From: Novosphingobium sp. HII-3
GTDB lineage: Bacteria > Pseudomonadota > Alphaproteobacteria > Sphingomonadales > Sphingomonadaceae
Length of the DNA: 64,000 nt
Direction: 5' to 3'
Assembly (NCBI RefSeq): GCF_002916655.1
Contig: NZ_PPSM01000014.1
Location: forward strand, 558,001-622,000
In this document: positions 8,051-15,558 of the stretch, piece after piece
Numbering within the stretch: position 1 is the first letter of the stretch
Layout: the number at the start of each line of letters is the position of its first letter
Notes under the pieces: model-generated
Told to the model about the DNA's origin: nothing
Seen by the model: only the letters and a program-made list of their open reading frames with translations
Database searches by the model: none
Position numbers and translations under genes: made by a program

Positions 8051-8899
8051 ATGGCTATTCGTTTCGAAGACATCAAGGAGCACATAGGGTCACGCGTGAT
8101 CTGGGGCGATCGCACCGAACTTTTCACGCCCGAAGCGGCGCAAGCGATTCGCGCCAAAGTGGAAGAGCGCACAGTTCTGGTTTTCCCCGAAGTTCACCTC
8201 TCGGACGAAGAGCAGCTCGCCATCACGGAGGCCATGGGCGAAAAGGTGCGTCTGACCGCGCGCAACAACGTCCAGAGCACCGACCAGGACGTCTATCAGG
8301 TGACGCTGGACGAGAAGATCAACCCGCAGCCCGAATACGTGCTTGGGACCTTCTTCTGGCATATGGACGGGATCACCGTGGACATGCCGCCGCCGTTTGC
8401 CACCCTACTGTCCTGCCGCATCGCGCCGGATAAGGGCGGGGAGACGGAATTTGCCAGCACCTACGCCGCCTACGAAGGGCTGTCGGAGGAAGAAAAGCAG
8501 GCGCTGGAGGGTCTCAAGGCCGTCCACTCGGTCCGCGCCAGCCTTTCCCCCATCGCCGACGCCATCCCGGAAAAGCACCGTGAAAAGGTGCTCGGGATCG
8601 GGCTTGTCAAGGAGCACCCGCTGGTCTGGACGCACGAGTCCGGTCGCAAGTCGATGGTGATCGGAACCACCGCCGATCACATCGTGGGCATGGAGGTGCC
8701 GGCCGGCCGTGCTATGCTCATCCGCCTGCAGGAATGGGCCGCGCAACCCGCCTTTTCCCTGCGTCATAAGTGGACGAAGGGTGACTTTGTGATCTGGGAC
8801 AACACCGGCGCGATGCACCGGGCCATCCCTTATGACAAGTCGACCGGCCGCATGATGCACCGCACCTCGATCGCGGGAACCGAGGCGGTCGCGGCGTGA
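8051..8899 (+). CDS. TauD/TfdA family Fe(II)/2-oxoglutarate dioxygenase
   Basis: A 282-residue protein with the non-haem iron facial triad: His and Asp in FWHMDG (about residues 101-104) and a distal His in NTGAMHRAIPYD (about residue 258), followed by the 2-oxoglutarate-binding Arg in GRMMHRT. The family hydroxylates small substrates such as taurine, alkylsulfates or aryloxyalkanoates; the substrate cannot be told here. Start 8051 is preceded by GGGAGAGG, a strong Shine-Dalgarno at 8036-8043. The gene stands alone after the rplA terminator and ends one base before a convergent gene. Confidence 0.88.
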   Translation: MAIRFEDIKEHIGSRVIWGDRTELFTPEAAQAIRAKVEERTVLVFPEVHLSDEEQLAITEAMGEKVRLTARNNVQSTDQDVYQVTLDEKINPQPEYVLGTFFWHMDGITVDMPPPFATLLSCRIAPDKGGETEFASTYAAYEGLSEEEKQALEGLKAVHSVRASLSPIADAIPEKHREKVLGIGLVKEHPLVWTHESGRKSMVIGTTADHIVGMEVPAGRAMLIRLQEWAAQPAFSLRHKWTKGDFVIWDNTGAMHRAIPYDKSTGRMMHRTSIAGTEAVAA

Positions 8900-8900
8900 A

Positions 8901-9455
8901 TCAGCGCGGCGGCGGGCGCAGGTTCGTCGCCGTGTAGCATTCCACCAGGTACGCCAGCGGACGCCCGTCCGGCAGGACCAGGATCGCCTGATGCGTCGAT
9001 ATGGTGCCCGCCGGGCAGCCGCGGGCTGGGCCGGCCGTGACCGAAAGCGGCCGGCGCCGGAAGTCCAGCGCCGCCACCACTTTGCCGAACGGCACGTCCG
9101 ACGAGCGGAGCGCCTCGTTCATCGGCGCAGTCAGACGCTCCGAAACGTACCAGTTCCATGCGACGGAAAGGACAAGAGGGCCACAGCGCAGATGCACGTT
9201 GCGCTGTGTCACGCCTTCGCCTTCGTTCAGGGCAAGCCGAGCCCGAAGTTCCGGGTCCACCTCGCCCTCCTGCTGGCTGAGCGTTTCTGCCGTGATCCGT
9301 GGCGGGTGGCCCAGCCCGCGCCGGGCGCACCATTCCTCCAGCGCCAGAGTTGCGCTGTCATGACGGCGCAGGACCGCTTCGAACTCCTCCAGCGTTGCCG
9401 GGGCGAAGGGAGGCGCGGCGGCAGGCGTTGCTGCAGGAATCATGGGGGTGACCAT
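8901..9455 (-). CDS. Putative chorismate-pyruvate-lyase-like protein
   Basis: A 184-residue protein. The core from residue 60 to 180 (QRNVHLRCG, LSVAWNWYVSERLT, MNEALRSSDVPFGKVVAALDFRR, LVECYTATNL) has the pattern of the chorismate lyase (UbiC/UTRA) fold seen in uncharacterised alphaproteobacterial proteins. The N-terminal 30 residues are Ala/Pro-rich and hydrophobic and might act as a signal peptide, so a secreted location is possible. UbiC itself would make 4-hydroxybenzoate for ubiquinone, but I cannot confirm the active-site residues. It follows the CinA-like gene by 18 bp on the same strand and ends tail to tail with the dioxygenase gene. Confidence 0.6.
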   Translation of the reverse strand: MVTPMIPAATPAAAPPFAPATLEEFEAVLRRHDSATLALEEWCARRGLGHPPRITAETLSQQEGEVDPELRARLALNEGEGVTQRNVHLRCGPLVLSVAWNWYVSERLTAPMNEALRSSDVPFGKVVAALDFRRRPLSVTAGPARGCPAGTISTHQAILVLPDGRPLAYLVECYTATNLRPPPR

Positions 9456-9473
9456 CAGCGCAGCGGCGGCCGA

Positions 9474-10235
9474 TCAGATACCGCCGGGAACTGCGGTTCG
9501 ACCCATGGCGGATAACCCGTCGATGAGAGCGCGTGTGCAGGCCGCAAGGTCTTCGGCGCTGACAGACCGGATGACGAAATTGGCGCCGGTCCGGCCTTCA
9601 CCCCAGAACGGGTACGAGCCGATCTGGCAGCTTTCGAAGGCCTTCTCCGTTTGGCGCAGGAGTTCGGCCACTTCGCTCTCGCCCACCCAGCAACCGACGG
9701 TTTCGGACAGCAGCGGTGCGCCGCCCTCCAGCTCGCCGGACAAGGCGTCGAGCATCCCGGCGGTGATGCTGGGCACGCCCGCCATGATGAAGATATTGCC
9801 GCAGCGGATTCCGGGAGCGCCCGTGTAGCGGTTGGGGATGAGGCTGGATCCTTCCGGCGCGCGCGCCATCCGGAGACGCGCCTCTGTCAGGCCGCCCCGG
9901 GTCTCATAGTAGCCTTCAAGAATGGCGCGGGCTTCGGGGTGCACGACGACCGGCACGCCCAGGGCCTCGGCGATGGCATCCACCGTGATGTCGTCGTGAG
10001 TGGGCCCGATGCCGCCGGTGGTAAAAAGATAATCGTTGCGCACACGCAGCGTGTTGACCGCTTCGACAATCGCGGCGGTCTCGTCCGCCACGACGCGAAC
10101 CTCCTTCAGCCGAATGCCTTGTACCTGCAGCCAGGCGGCGACCTGCGCGATGTTCTTGTCGTGAGTGCGGCCAGACAGGATCTCGTCTCCGATGACGACG
10201 AGGGCGGCGGTGAAGATTCGCTGCGAAGAAGCCAT
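9474..10235 (-). CDS. CinA-like molybdopterin-binding (MoCF) domain protein
   Basis: A 253-residue protein that is only the N-terminal half of CinA. It opens AALVVIGDEILSGRTHDKN and carries FTTGGIGPTHDDIT, the MoCF nucleotide-binding signature, then FIMAGVPSIT. The C-terminal deamidase domain of full CinA is absent. Related proteins are annotated as competence/damage-inducible protein A and act as ADP-ribose or FAD pyrophosphatases in some species. It heads a two-gene minus-strand unit with the chorismate-lyase-like gene; the tandem small RNAs lie immediately upstream. Confidence 0.88.
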   Translation of the reverse strand: MASSQRIFTAALVVIGDEILSGRTHDKNIAQVAAWLQVQGIRLKEVRVVADETAAIVEAVNTLRVRNDYLFTTGGIGPTHDDITVDAIAEALGVPVVVHPEARAILEGYYETRGGLTEARLRMARAPEGSSLIPNRYTGAPGIRCGNIFIMAGVPSITAGMLDALSGELEGGAPLLSETVGCWVGESEVAELLRQTEKAFESCQIGSYPFWGEGRTGANFVIRSVSAEDLAACTRALIDGLSAMGRTAVPGGI

Positions 10236-10312
10236 TCGGTTTCGCTAGGGCAATTACGCCGCCACTGCCAGTCACCTCGGCAGCCAGGCATACGGTCCCA
10301 TGACAAAACGCA

Positions 10313-10377
10313 AAAAGAAAGGGCCGGTCCGAGGACCAGCCCTGTAAAAGTTTTGGGAGAGGATGCCTGAAAGGCCC
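10313..10377 (-). ncRNA. Putative small RNA, copy 1
   Basis: Reads on the minus strand as a RNA of about 65 bases. It starts near 10377, has a short GCCU/AGGC hairpin, then an exposed AUCCUCUCCCAAAACUUUU segment, then a terminator hairpin (10321-10342, 9-bp stem closed by a CUCG tetraloop) with a U-rich tail (10312-10320). It is 56 of 58 bases identical to the copy 200 bp to the right. No open frame with a ribosome site was found in it. The CCUCUCCC stretch can pair with Shine-Dalgarno sequences, which recalls alphaproteobacterial small RNAs with exposed CU-rich loops. The exact ends are inferred from the promoter and terminator. Confidence 0.75.
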
Positions 10378-10381
10378 GATC

Positions 10382-10410
10382 CTTATGCCCGGGGGACCGA
10401 CATGCTGCAA
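10382..10410 (-). promoter_or_regulatory. Promoter of small RNA copy 1
   Basis: On the minus strand: -35 TTGCAG (10410-10405), a 17-base spacer, and -10 CATAAG (10387-10382), placing the transcription start near 10375-10377. The same arrangement with exactly the same spacing occurs 200 bp away ahead of copy 2. Confidence 0.6.
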
Positions 10411-10431
10411 ATGCGAAAAGATTGAGCTTTG

Positions 10432-10446
10432 TTGCAAGCCTTGCAA
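10432..10446. promoter_or_regulatory. Palindromic site TTGCAAG-C-CTTGCAA upstream of small RNA copy 1
   Basis: A perfect 7-1-7 inverted repeat centred about 63 bp upstream of the inferred transcription start, a position typical of activator sites. A near copy lies at the same distance from copy 2. Confidence 0.5.
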
Positions 10447-10512
10447 CTTGTCATCTGGGAGTTGTGCCGCGCGTAGCAACGGGGAAAGACCCAGCAGCCA
10501 TGCGCGATAGGC

Positions 10513-10577
10513 AAAAAAAAGGGCCGGTCCGAAGACCAGCCCTGTAGAAGTTTTGGGAGAGGATGCCTGAAAGGCCC
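10513..10577 (-). ncRNA. Putative small RNA, copy 2
   Basis: The second unit on the minus strand, with the same order: short 5' hairpin, CCUCUCCC-containing single strand and terminator. The terminator (10521-10542) has a 9-bp stem with a UUCG tetraloop and eight T residues (plus-strand A at 10513-10520). The two differences from copy 1 lie in the terminator loop and in the linker, so structure is kept. It lies between the rimO stop codon and copy 1 on the same strand, but its own promoter suggests independent transcription. Confidence 0.75.
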
Positions 10578-10581
10578 GCCC

Positions 10582-10610
10582 TATATGAAGTTCAGCCCTG
10601 ATTTCCGCAA
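10582..10610 (-). promoter_or_regulatory. Promoter of small RNA copy 2
   Basis: On the minus strand: -35 TTGCGG (10610-10605), 17-base spacer, -10 CATATA (10587-10582). The spacer differs from copy 1 while both hexamers and the adjacent GCGAAAA block are kept. Confidence 0.6.
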
Positions 10611-10631
10611 ACGCGAAAACCTTTACCGAAG

Positions 10632-10646
10632 TTGCAAGGCATGCAA
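10632..10646. promoter_or_regulatory. Near-palindromic site TTGCAAG-G-CATGCAA upstream of small RNA copy 2
   Basis: The counterpart of the palindrome at 10432-10446, at exactly 200 bp offset, with one arm position changed. It lies just past the rimO stop codon. Confidence 0.45.
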
Positions 10647-10658
10647 GTGGTGAAAGCG

Positions 10659-12038
10659 TTACGCGCGGCGCACTGCTCCATACAGATCGTGCTCATCCGC
10701 ATCTTCGATGAAAACGTCAACAATATCACCGACTTGTACGCCAGAAGCGTCCCGCAGGAAGACGTTGCCATCGATTTCCGGAGCATCCGCCTGTGAACGC
10801 CCGGTTGCGCCCACATCACCATCTTCATCCGCTTCGCCGACTTCATCGATGATGACAGGAAGCACGCGGCCGACCTTCGCCTGGAGTTTTGCGGCGCTGA
10901 TGGCGGCAGTCTTTTCCATGATGCGTGCGTAACGCTCTTCCTTCACCTCTTCAGGCACGGGATCGGGGAGGGTGTTCGCCGCAGCGCCCTCGACCGGCTC
11001 GAAGCGAAAAGCGCCGACGCGATCGAGTTGTGCTTCGTCCAGCCAGTCCAGCAGGTACTGGAAGTCCTGCTCGGTCTCGCCGGGGAAGCCGACAACGAAG
11101 CTGGAGCGGATGGCGATATCCGGGCAGATCTCGCGCCACTTGTGGATGCGGTCCAGCACCTTGGCCTCGTTGGCGGGGCGCTTCATGGATTTCAGCACCG
11201 AAGGCGCGGCATGCTGGAACGGGATGTCGAGGTAAGGCGTCAGCAGCCCTTCGGCCATGAGCGGGATCACGGCGTCCACATGGGGGTACGGGTAGACGTA
11301 GTGCAGCCGCACCCAAGGCTTGCGCCCTTGCGCATCGCTCAACTGGCCCAGTTCACGGGCGAGATCGGTCATGTGCGTGCGTACCGGGTGATTCTTCCAG
11401 GTGCGCTCTTCGTGTCGCACGTCGACACCATAGGCCGACGTGTCCTGGCTGATCACCAGCAGTTCGCGCGTGCCCGCCTGCACCAGCTTTTCGGCCTCAC
11501 GCAGCACCGCGTCGATACGGCGGCTCGCCAGCTTGCCGCGAAGGCTGGGGATGATGCAGAACGAGCAGGCGTGGTTGCAGCCCTCTGAGATCTTCAGATA
11601 ACCGTAGTGACGCGGCGTCAGCTTCACGCCGGCTTCGTCATAGGCCTGCGGGATCAGGTCCAGGTACGGCGAGAGTTCGGGCGGGGCGGCATCATGGACG
11701 GCTTCGACAACCGCTTCATACTGGTGCGCGCCGGTGACGGCGAAGACTTGCGGGAACTTCGCGCGGATGACCTCTGCCTCGTTGCCCATGCAACCGGTGA
11801 CGATCACACGGCCATTCTCGGAGATCGCTTCGCCGATCGCGGCGAGGCTTTCCTCCTTGGCGGAATCGAGGAAGCCGCACGTGTTGACGAGCACGACGTC
11901 GGCCCCGGCATAATCGGGGCTCATGTCGTAGCCGTCTGCACGCAGGCGGGTGAGAATACGCTCGGAATCAACGAGCGCCTTGGGGCAGCCGAGGCTGACC
12001 ATGCCGACTTTCGGCGGGGAGGGGAGTTCTATAGCCAT
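10659..12038 (-). CDS. rimO: Ribosomal protein S12 methylthiotransferase RimO
   Basis: A 459-residue radical SAM enzyme that methylthiolates an aspartate of ribosomal protein S12. The N-terminal UPF0004 domain carries cluster cysteines in [19 protein letters not shown] and VTGCMG; the radical SAM motif is [15 protein letters not shown] (CxxxCxxC). A TRAM domain ends the protein. I start at ATG 12038 ([10 protein letters not shown]), which places the first cysteine normally; an in-frame upstream ATG would add 33 residues unlike the family. Transcription runs toward the tandem small RNAs. Confidence 0.94.
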   Translation of the reverse strand: MAIELPSPPKVGMVSLGCPKALVDSERILTRLRADGYDMSPDYAGADVVLVNTCGFLDSAKEESLAAIGEAISENGRVIVTGCMGNEAEVIRAKFPQVFAVTGAHQYEAVVEAVHDAAPPELSPYLDLIPQAYDEAGVKLTPRHYGYLKISEGCNHACSFCIIPSLRGKLASRRIDAVLREAEKLVQAGTRELLVISQDTSAYGVDVRHEERTWKNHPVRTHMTDLARELGQLSDAQGRKPWVRLHYVYPYPHVDAVIPLMAEGLLTPYLDIPFQHAAPSVLKSMKRPANEAKVLDRIHKWREICPDIAIRSSFVVGFPGETEQDFQYLLDWLDEAQLDRVGAFRFEPVEGAAANTLPDPVPEEVKEERYARIMEKTAAISAAKLQAKVGRVLPVIIDEVGEADEDGDVGATGRSQADAPEIDGNVFLRDASGVQVGDIVDVFIEDADEHDLYGAVRRA

Positions 12039-12179
12039 GGGATTGCCGCGCCCGATACTCGCATTGGGGCCGCGAGTCACGAAAAACGAGCTTTGCGGAT
12101 GATTCGCAAAACTTGCACAAGTCTGCGGAGCCTGCAAGTAAGGCGCCGTTACAAGAGCTTGTCACCAAGGGAGAGAGAC

Positions 12180-12572
12180 ATGGGGGCCGTAAACTGGCTG
12201 GCCGTGGTTCTGGCAGCAGCAGTAGGGGTGTTGATCGGGGCGCTCCGCACCGGACGGCCTTCTCAGGGAGGACGCCAGATCGTTCCCGGGAAAGCCGAGC
12301 TTGCGGGAAACTACGCGACCGCGATCATCGTCTTCCTCATCGGGGCGACCATGCTTGGCCACAGCTTCGCGCGCATCGGAAGCGAGACCCTGGCGGTGAA
12401 GCCCTGGCTCTATTTCATGCAAAGCGGCGGCGTCGCGCTCGCCTTCGTGGTGCCGGCGGTCTGGATCACGCATGTGCATAATCGCGTCGAACCGCTGCGC
12501 CGGGTCATCGATTGCCTGTTCTGGATCGTCTCGTATCTTGGGATGGGCATCGTCTTCTGGGCGCTGGGCTGA
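12180..12572 (+). CDS. DUF1761 family membrane protein
   Basis: A 130-residue protein with four hydrophobic segments, opening AVNWLAVVLAAAVGVLIGAL as in DUF1761 proteins. The function is not known. The start is the ATG right after a GGGAGAG ribosome site (12169-12175), which is complementary to the exposed segment of the small RNAs at 10.3-10.6 kb. It is divergent from rimO with 141 bp between them and ends 3 bp before a convergent channel gene. Confidence 0.8.
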   Translation: MGAVNWLAVVLAAAVGVLIGALRTGRPSQGGRQIVPGKAELAGNYATAIIVFLIGATMLGHSFARIGSETLAVKPWLYFMQSGGVALAFVVPAVWITHVHNRVEPLRRVIDCLFWIVSYLGMGIVFWALG

Positions 12573-12575
12573 GGC

Positions 12576-13613
12576 TCAACGCTCCTGCGTGGAGGTGACC
12601 TCGACCACCACGTCGCCCGGCTGCAGTGCGTGAGTCTCCGGTTCCCAGAAGCCGTAGGCGGCCTGTCCCCTGTAGATCCGTACACCCTTGCCGGTGCGGA
12701 TATCGTCGAGTGAATGTCCGATTTCCTCAGGCAGCACTTCGCGTTCCACCAGTTGCACCCGCCCGCTGACCGAGGCCAGGTCCGACATGTACTCCGCGAT
12801 ATGCTTGCCCTGGGCGGAGCCGGCAAGCAGCAGCCCCGTAAAGCGAACGGGGTTGATGACGTTGTCGGCTCCGGCCTGGACGGCAAGCACTTCGTTGTCG
12901 TCGGCCCGGATTACGGCGGTGATGGGAACCCCGGGCGCGAGGTGGCGAGCGGTCAGGAGGATGAGGATCGTTGTATCGTCCCGCCCCGCGGAGACGAGAA
13001 TCGTGCGCGCGCGCTCGATGCGCACTGAGGCGAGAGTTTCGTCCCGGGTGGCGTCGCCTTCAAGGACGTTGCAGCCCATCCGCTCGGCCTGCTGGAGGCG
13101 GGCGGGCGACGGGTCGACAACGACAATGCAGGCCGGGTCCGTGCCACGCTCGATCAGTTCCCGCACGGCTTCGGAGCCGCTCACTCCATAGCCCAGCACG
13201 ACCACGTGATCGGAAAGGCGCTCCTGGATGCGCTTCATGCGCCAGCTCTCCCAGCTATGCTTGATGAAGTAGTTGTACGCCGTTCCCACGAAGATGAAGA
13301 TCACGGCGAAGCGGATGGGGGTGACGATGACGGCTTCGATCAGCCGCGACTTGTCGCTCACCGGGGCGATGTCGCCGAAGCCGGTAGTCGTTATCGATAT
13401 CATCGTGAAGTAGAAGACGTCGAGGAAGCTGACGTAGCCGTCGTGCGTGTCCTTCAGGCCCTCCCGGTCCACCCAGTGGATGAGGACGACGAACATCACC
13501 AGCGCGAGAGCACCGCCCAGCCGCAGCCCGAGATCGGCCCAGACCGGCAGGTCTATCGCGCGTCTGAGGGGCTTTCGCACCGAGAGAGGCAAAGGCGCGC
13601 GACGTCTGGCCAT
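12576..13613 (-). CDS. Potassium channel family protein with RCK (TrkA-N) domain
   Basis: A 345-residue protein of the MthK/Kch layout. A first membrane helix near residues 27-46 is followed by a pore loop with the selectivity filter TTGFGD (about residues 76-81) and a second helix. A Rossmann-type RCK domain follows with VVVLGYGVSGSEAV, then an acidic GDATRDETL motif and a TrkA-C-like end. Such channels gate K+ flow by ligand binding to the RCK ring. It lies 5 bp downstream of the NlpD-like gene and may be co-transcribed with it. Confidence 0.9.
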   Translation of the reverse strand: MARRRAPLPLSVRKPLRRAIDLPVWADLGLRLGGALALVMFVVLIHWVDREGLKDTHDGYVSFLDVFYFTMISITTTGFGDIAPVSDKSRLIEAVIVTPIRFAVIFIFVGTAYNYFIKHSWESWRMKRIQERLSDHVVVLGYGVSGSEAVRELIERGTDPACIVVVDPSPARLQQAERMGCNVLEGDATRDETLASVRIERARTILVSAGRDDTTILILLTARHLAPGVPITAVIRADDNEVLAVQAGADNVINPVRFTGLLLAGSAQGKHIAEYMSDLASVSGRVQLVEREVLPEEIGHSLDDIRTGKGVRIYRGQAAYGFWEPETHALQPGDVVVEVTSTQER

Positions 13614-13618
13614 GTGGG

Positions 13619-14737
13619 TCAGGGTACCTTGGGAAGTTCGCCGCGCGGATCGACGGGCTTGCCGTCTCGCCGCACTTCGAAGTGAAGTTCGCTGCCCTTG
13701 GCGAGACCGGTCGTGCCGACGAGGCCGACGCGTTCACCGGCCGTCACGCTGGCGCCTTCCTTCACCGTGACGCGGCTCAGGAAGCCGTAAGCCGTGTGCC
13801 AGCCGTTGCCGTGATCGATGACGACGAGATTGCCGAACTGGCCTTTCTCCTCGCCCGCAAAGACGACCGTACCGGCGCCGGCTGCGCGCACCATGGTTCC
13901 CGCCGGCGCCGTGATGTCGAGGCCGTCGTGAAAATTGCTGCCGCTTGCATAGCCGCGCCGGACGGGACCGGTCAGGGGCCAGGCGAAGCGTGCCGAAGCC
14001 GTTCGTGCGGCGGGCGCGGGCACATCGTCCGATGCAGTCACGGGGCTCGAGCGCGTCGATCCGCTTGCCGGCGGGTTGAGCAGGGTGGGGATGAGGAGGG
14101 TCTGCCCCACTTTCACCGCCGCCGCCGGTTCCAGGTTGTTGGCCAGGGCGATCTGTTCCCACGGCACGCCATAGTCCATGGAAATGCTGAAGCTCGTATC
14201 GCCGGCCTTGACGGCATGGCGTCGCGTACGGGGGATACGCAGTGTCTGGCCTGTGCGCACGGCATAAGGCGGCTGCAAACCGTTCGCTTCTGCAATGAGG
14301 ATGCGCGGCACCTTGGCGCGGGCGGCGATGCCGCCAAGCGTCTCGCCGGGCTGGACCAGATGTTCGGTTGCCGTTTCCGGGCTGCGTGTCGGACCCGATC
14401 GTGCGGCAATCACGCGGGAAGCGGTCCGCGCCGCCTGGGCGGCTGCGGGTAGCGCTTCGTCGGCGGGCTTCGCGGCGATTGGCCGGGCGGGCTTCGCGGC
14501 ACTTGGCCGGGCGGGCGCGGCGGCGCGTGGGATCGCCAGCTTCTGGCCCACCCGCACCACGTAGGGTTCCCTGAGGCCGTTCGCCTTGCTGATCGCGCTG
14601 GCGGACACCCCTGCACGGTTGGCAATGCCGTTCAGGGTCTCTCCGGAAACGACGACGTGCGTGGTCTCGCTCTCGGGCGACGCCGCAAGGCTGGGGAAAG
14701 CGGCAAGAGCTGCCGCCAGAACGACAGCCCGCCTCAC
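13619..14737 (-). CDS. NlpD-like protein: three LysM domains and a degenerate M23 (LytM) domain
   Basis: A 372-residue exported protein starting at GTG 14737. A signal peptide (AAALAAFPSLAAS) is followed by three LysM peptidoglycan-binding repeats around residues 27-70, 120-165 and 170-215, and a LytM domain from about 265. In LytM peptidases the metal is held by HxxxD and the second His of HxH: here FHDGLD and ELHFE keep these. The two catalytic histidines are replaced: the YAHLS position reads YGFLS and the first His of HxH is Glu. The protein is therefore probably an amidase activator like NlpD or EnvC, not an enzyme. It overlaps surE by 4 bp, matching the classical surE-nlpD neighbourhood. 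Confidence 0.88.
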   Translation of the reverse strand: MRRAVVLAAALAAFPSLAASPESETTHVVVSGETLNGIANRAGVSASAISKANGLREPYVVRVGQKLAIPRAAAPARPSAAKPARPIAAKPADEALPAAAQAARTASRVIAARSGPTRSPETATEHLVQPGETLGGIAARAKVPRILIAEANGLQPPYAVRTGQTLRIPRTRRHAVKAGDTSFSISMDYGVPWEQIALANNLEPAAAVKVGQTLLIPTLLNPPASGSTRSSPVTASDDVPAPAARTASARFAWPLTGPVRRGYASGSNFHDGLDITAPAGTMVRAAGAGTVVFAGEEKGQFGNLVVIDHGNGWHTAYGFLSRVTVKEGASVTAGERVGLVGTTGLAKGSELHFEVRRDGKPVDPRGELPKVP

Positions 14738-15513
14738 GAGGTCGCGCGTTCCTGTGCGAAGCGTTCGGCCATGGCCTTGAGCGACGCGTCGTGCGTGAGA
14801 TCAAGATGAAGTGGCGTCACTGAAATGTGTCCCTCGGCGATCGCTTCCAGGTCCGTGTTGTGAGCGGGTGTATGCTCGATACCCTGTAAACCGAACCAGA
14901 AGTAGGGAAAACCGCGCGGATCCACCCCTTCGACGAGCGAGCCGCGGGCATAGTCGTGGAAGCCCTGACGAACCACGCGGATGCCTTTGACCTGGCTGGC
15001 CGGCAGGGGCGGGAAGTTGACGTTGACCAGCGTGCGCGGCGCGAACGGCTGGTCCAGCAGCGGGCGCAGCACCCGTGCGCCCCATTCCTCGGCAGCGGAG
15101 AAGTCCACGCCGTCCCCGATGCTCTCGCGCACGGGGACCTGGCTCAACGCGATCGAGCGCACACCCGCCAGCGCACCTTCCAGCGCCGCCGAGACAGTGC
15201 CCGAATACGTCACGTCGTCGCCGAGGTTTGCGCCGCGATTGACGCCGGAAAGGATGAGATCCGGCGGCTCGGGCAGAACCTTGCGCAGGCCCATCGTCAC
15301 CGCATCTGTCGGCGTGCCGGTCACGGAAAAGCGACGTTCGGCGTGCTTGCGCAGACGGACCGGCCGGTTGAGGGTCAGCGAATGCCCGGCACCAGACTGT
15401 TCCTCGCTGGGCGCGCAGATCCAGATGTCGTCCGAAAGCTGCGCCGCGATCTTTTCCAGGACGTAGAGGCCGGGCGCGTTGATGCCGTCGTCATTGGTGA
15501 GGAGGATACGCAC
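14734..15513 (-). CDS. surE: 5'/3'-nucleotidase SurE
   Basis: A 259-residue SurE starting at GTG 15513. The family opening RILLTNDDGINAPG supplies the metal-binding Asp pair, with the further SGVNRGANLGDDVTYSGTVSAA segment (the conserved Asn and Ser ligands). SurE dephosphorylates nucleoside monophosphates and short polyphosphate. It lies between serS and the NlpD-like gene and overlaps the latter by 4 bp, indicating an operon. Confidence 0.95.
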   Translation of the reverse strand: MRILLTNDDGINAPGLYVLEKIAAQLSDDIWICAPSEEQSGAGHSLTLNRPVRLRKHAERRFSVTGTPTDAVTMGLRKVLPEPPDLILSGVNRGANLGDDVTYSGTVSAALEGALAGVRSIALSQVPVRESIGDGVDFSAAEEWGARVLRPLLDQPFAPRTLVNVNFPPLPASQVKGIRVVRQGFHDYARGSLVEGVDPRGFPYFWFGLQGIEHTPAHNTDLEAIAEGHISVTPLHLDLTHDASLKAMAERFAQERATS

Positions 15514-15558
15514 TGTGTCTGTCTTTCCTTGCCAATTGCCTGCGATGACCCGAGGCGG

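Noticed and set aside
10321..10578. The two 58-base units as a CRISPR or REP-type repeat
   Set aside because: Only two copies with a 142-base gap and promoter/terminator logic in each; no spacer array and no cas genes.
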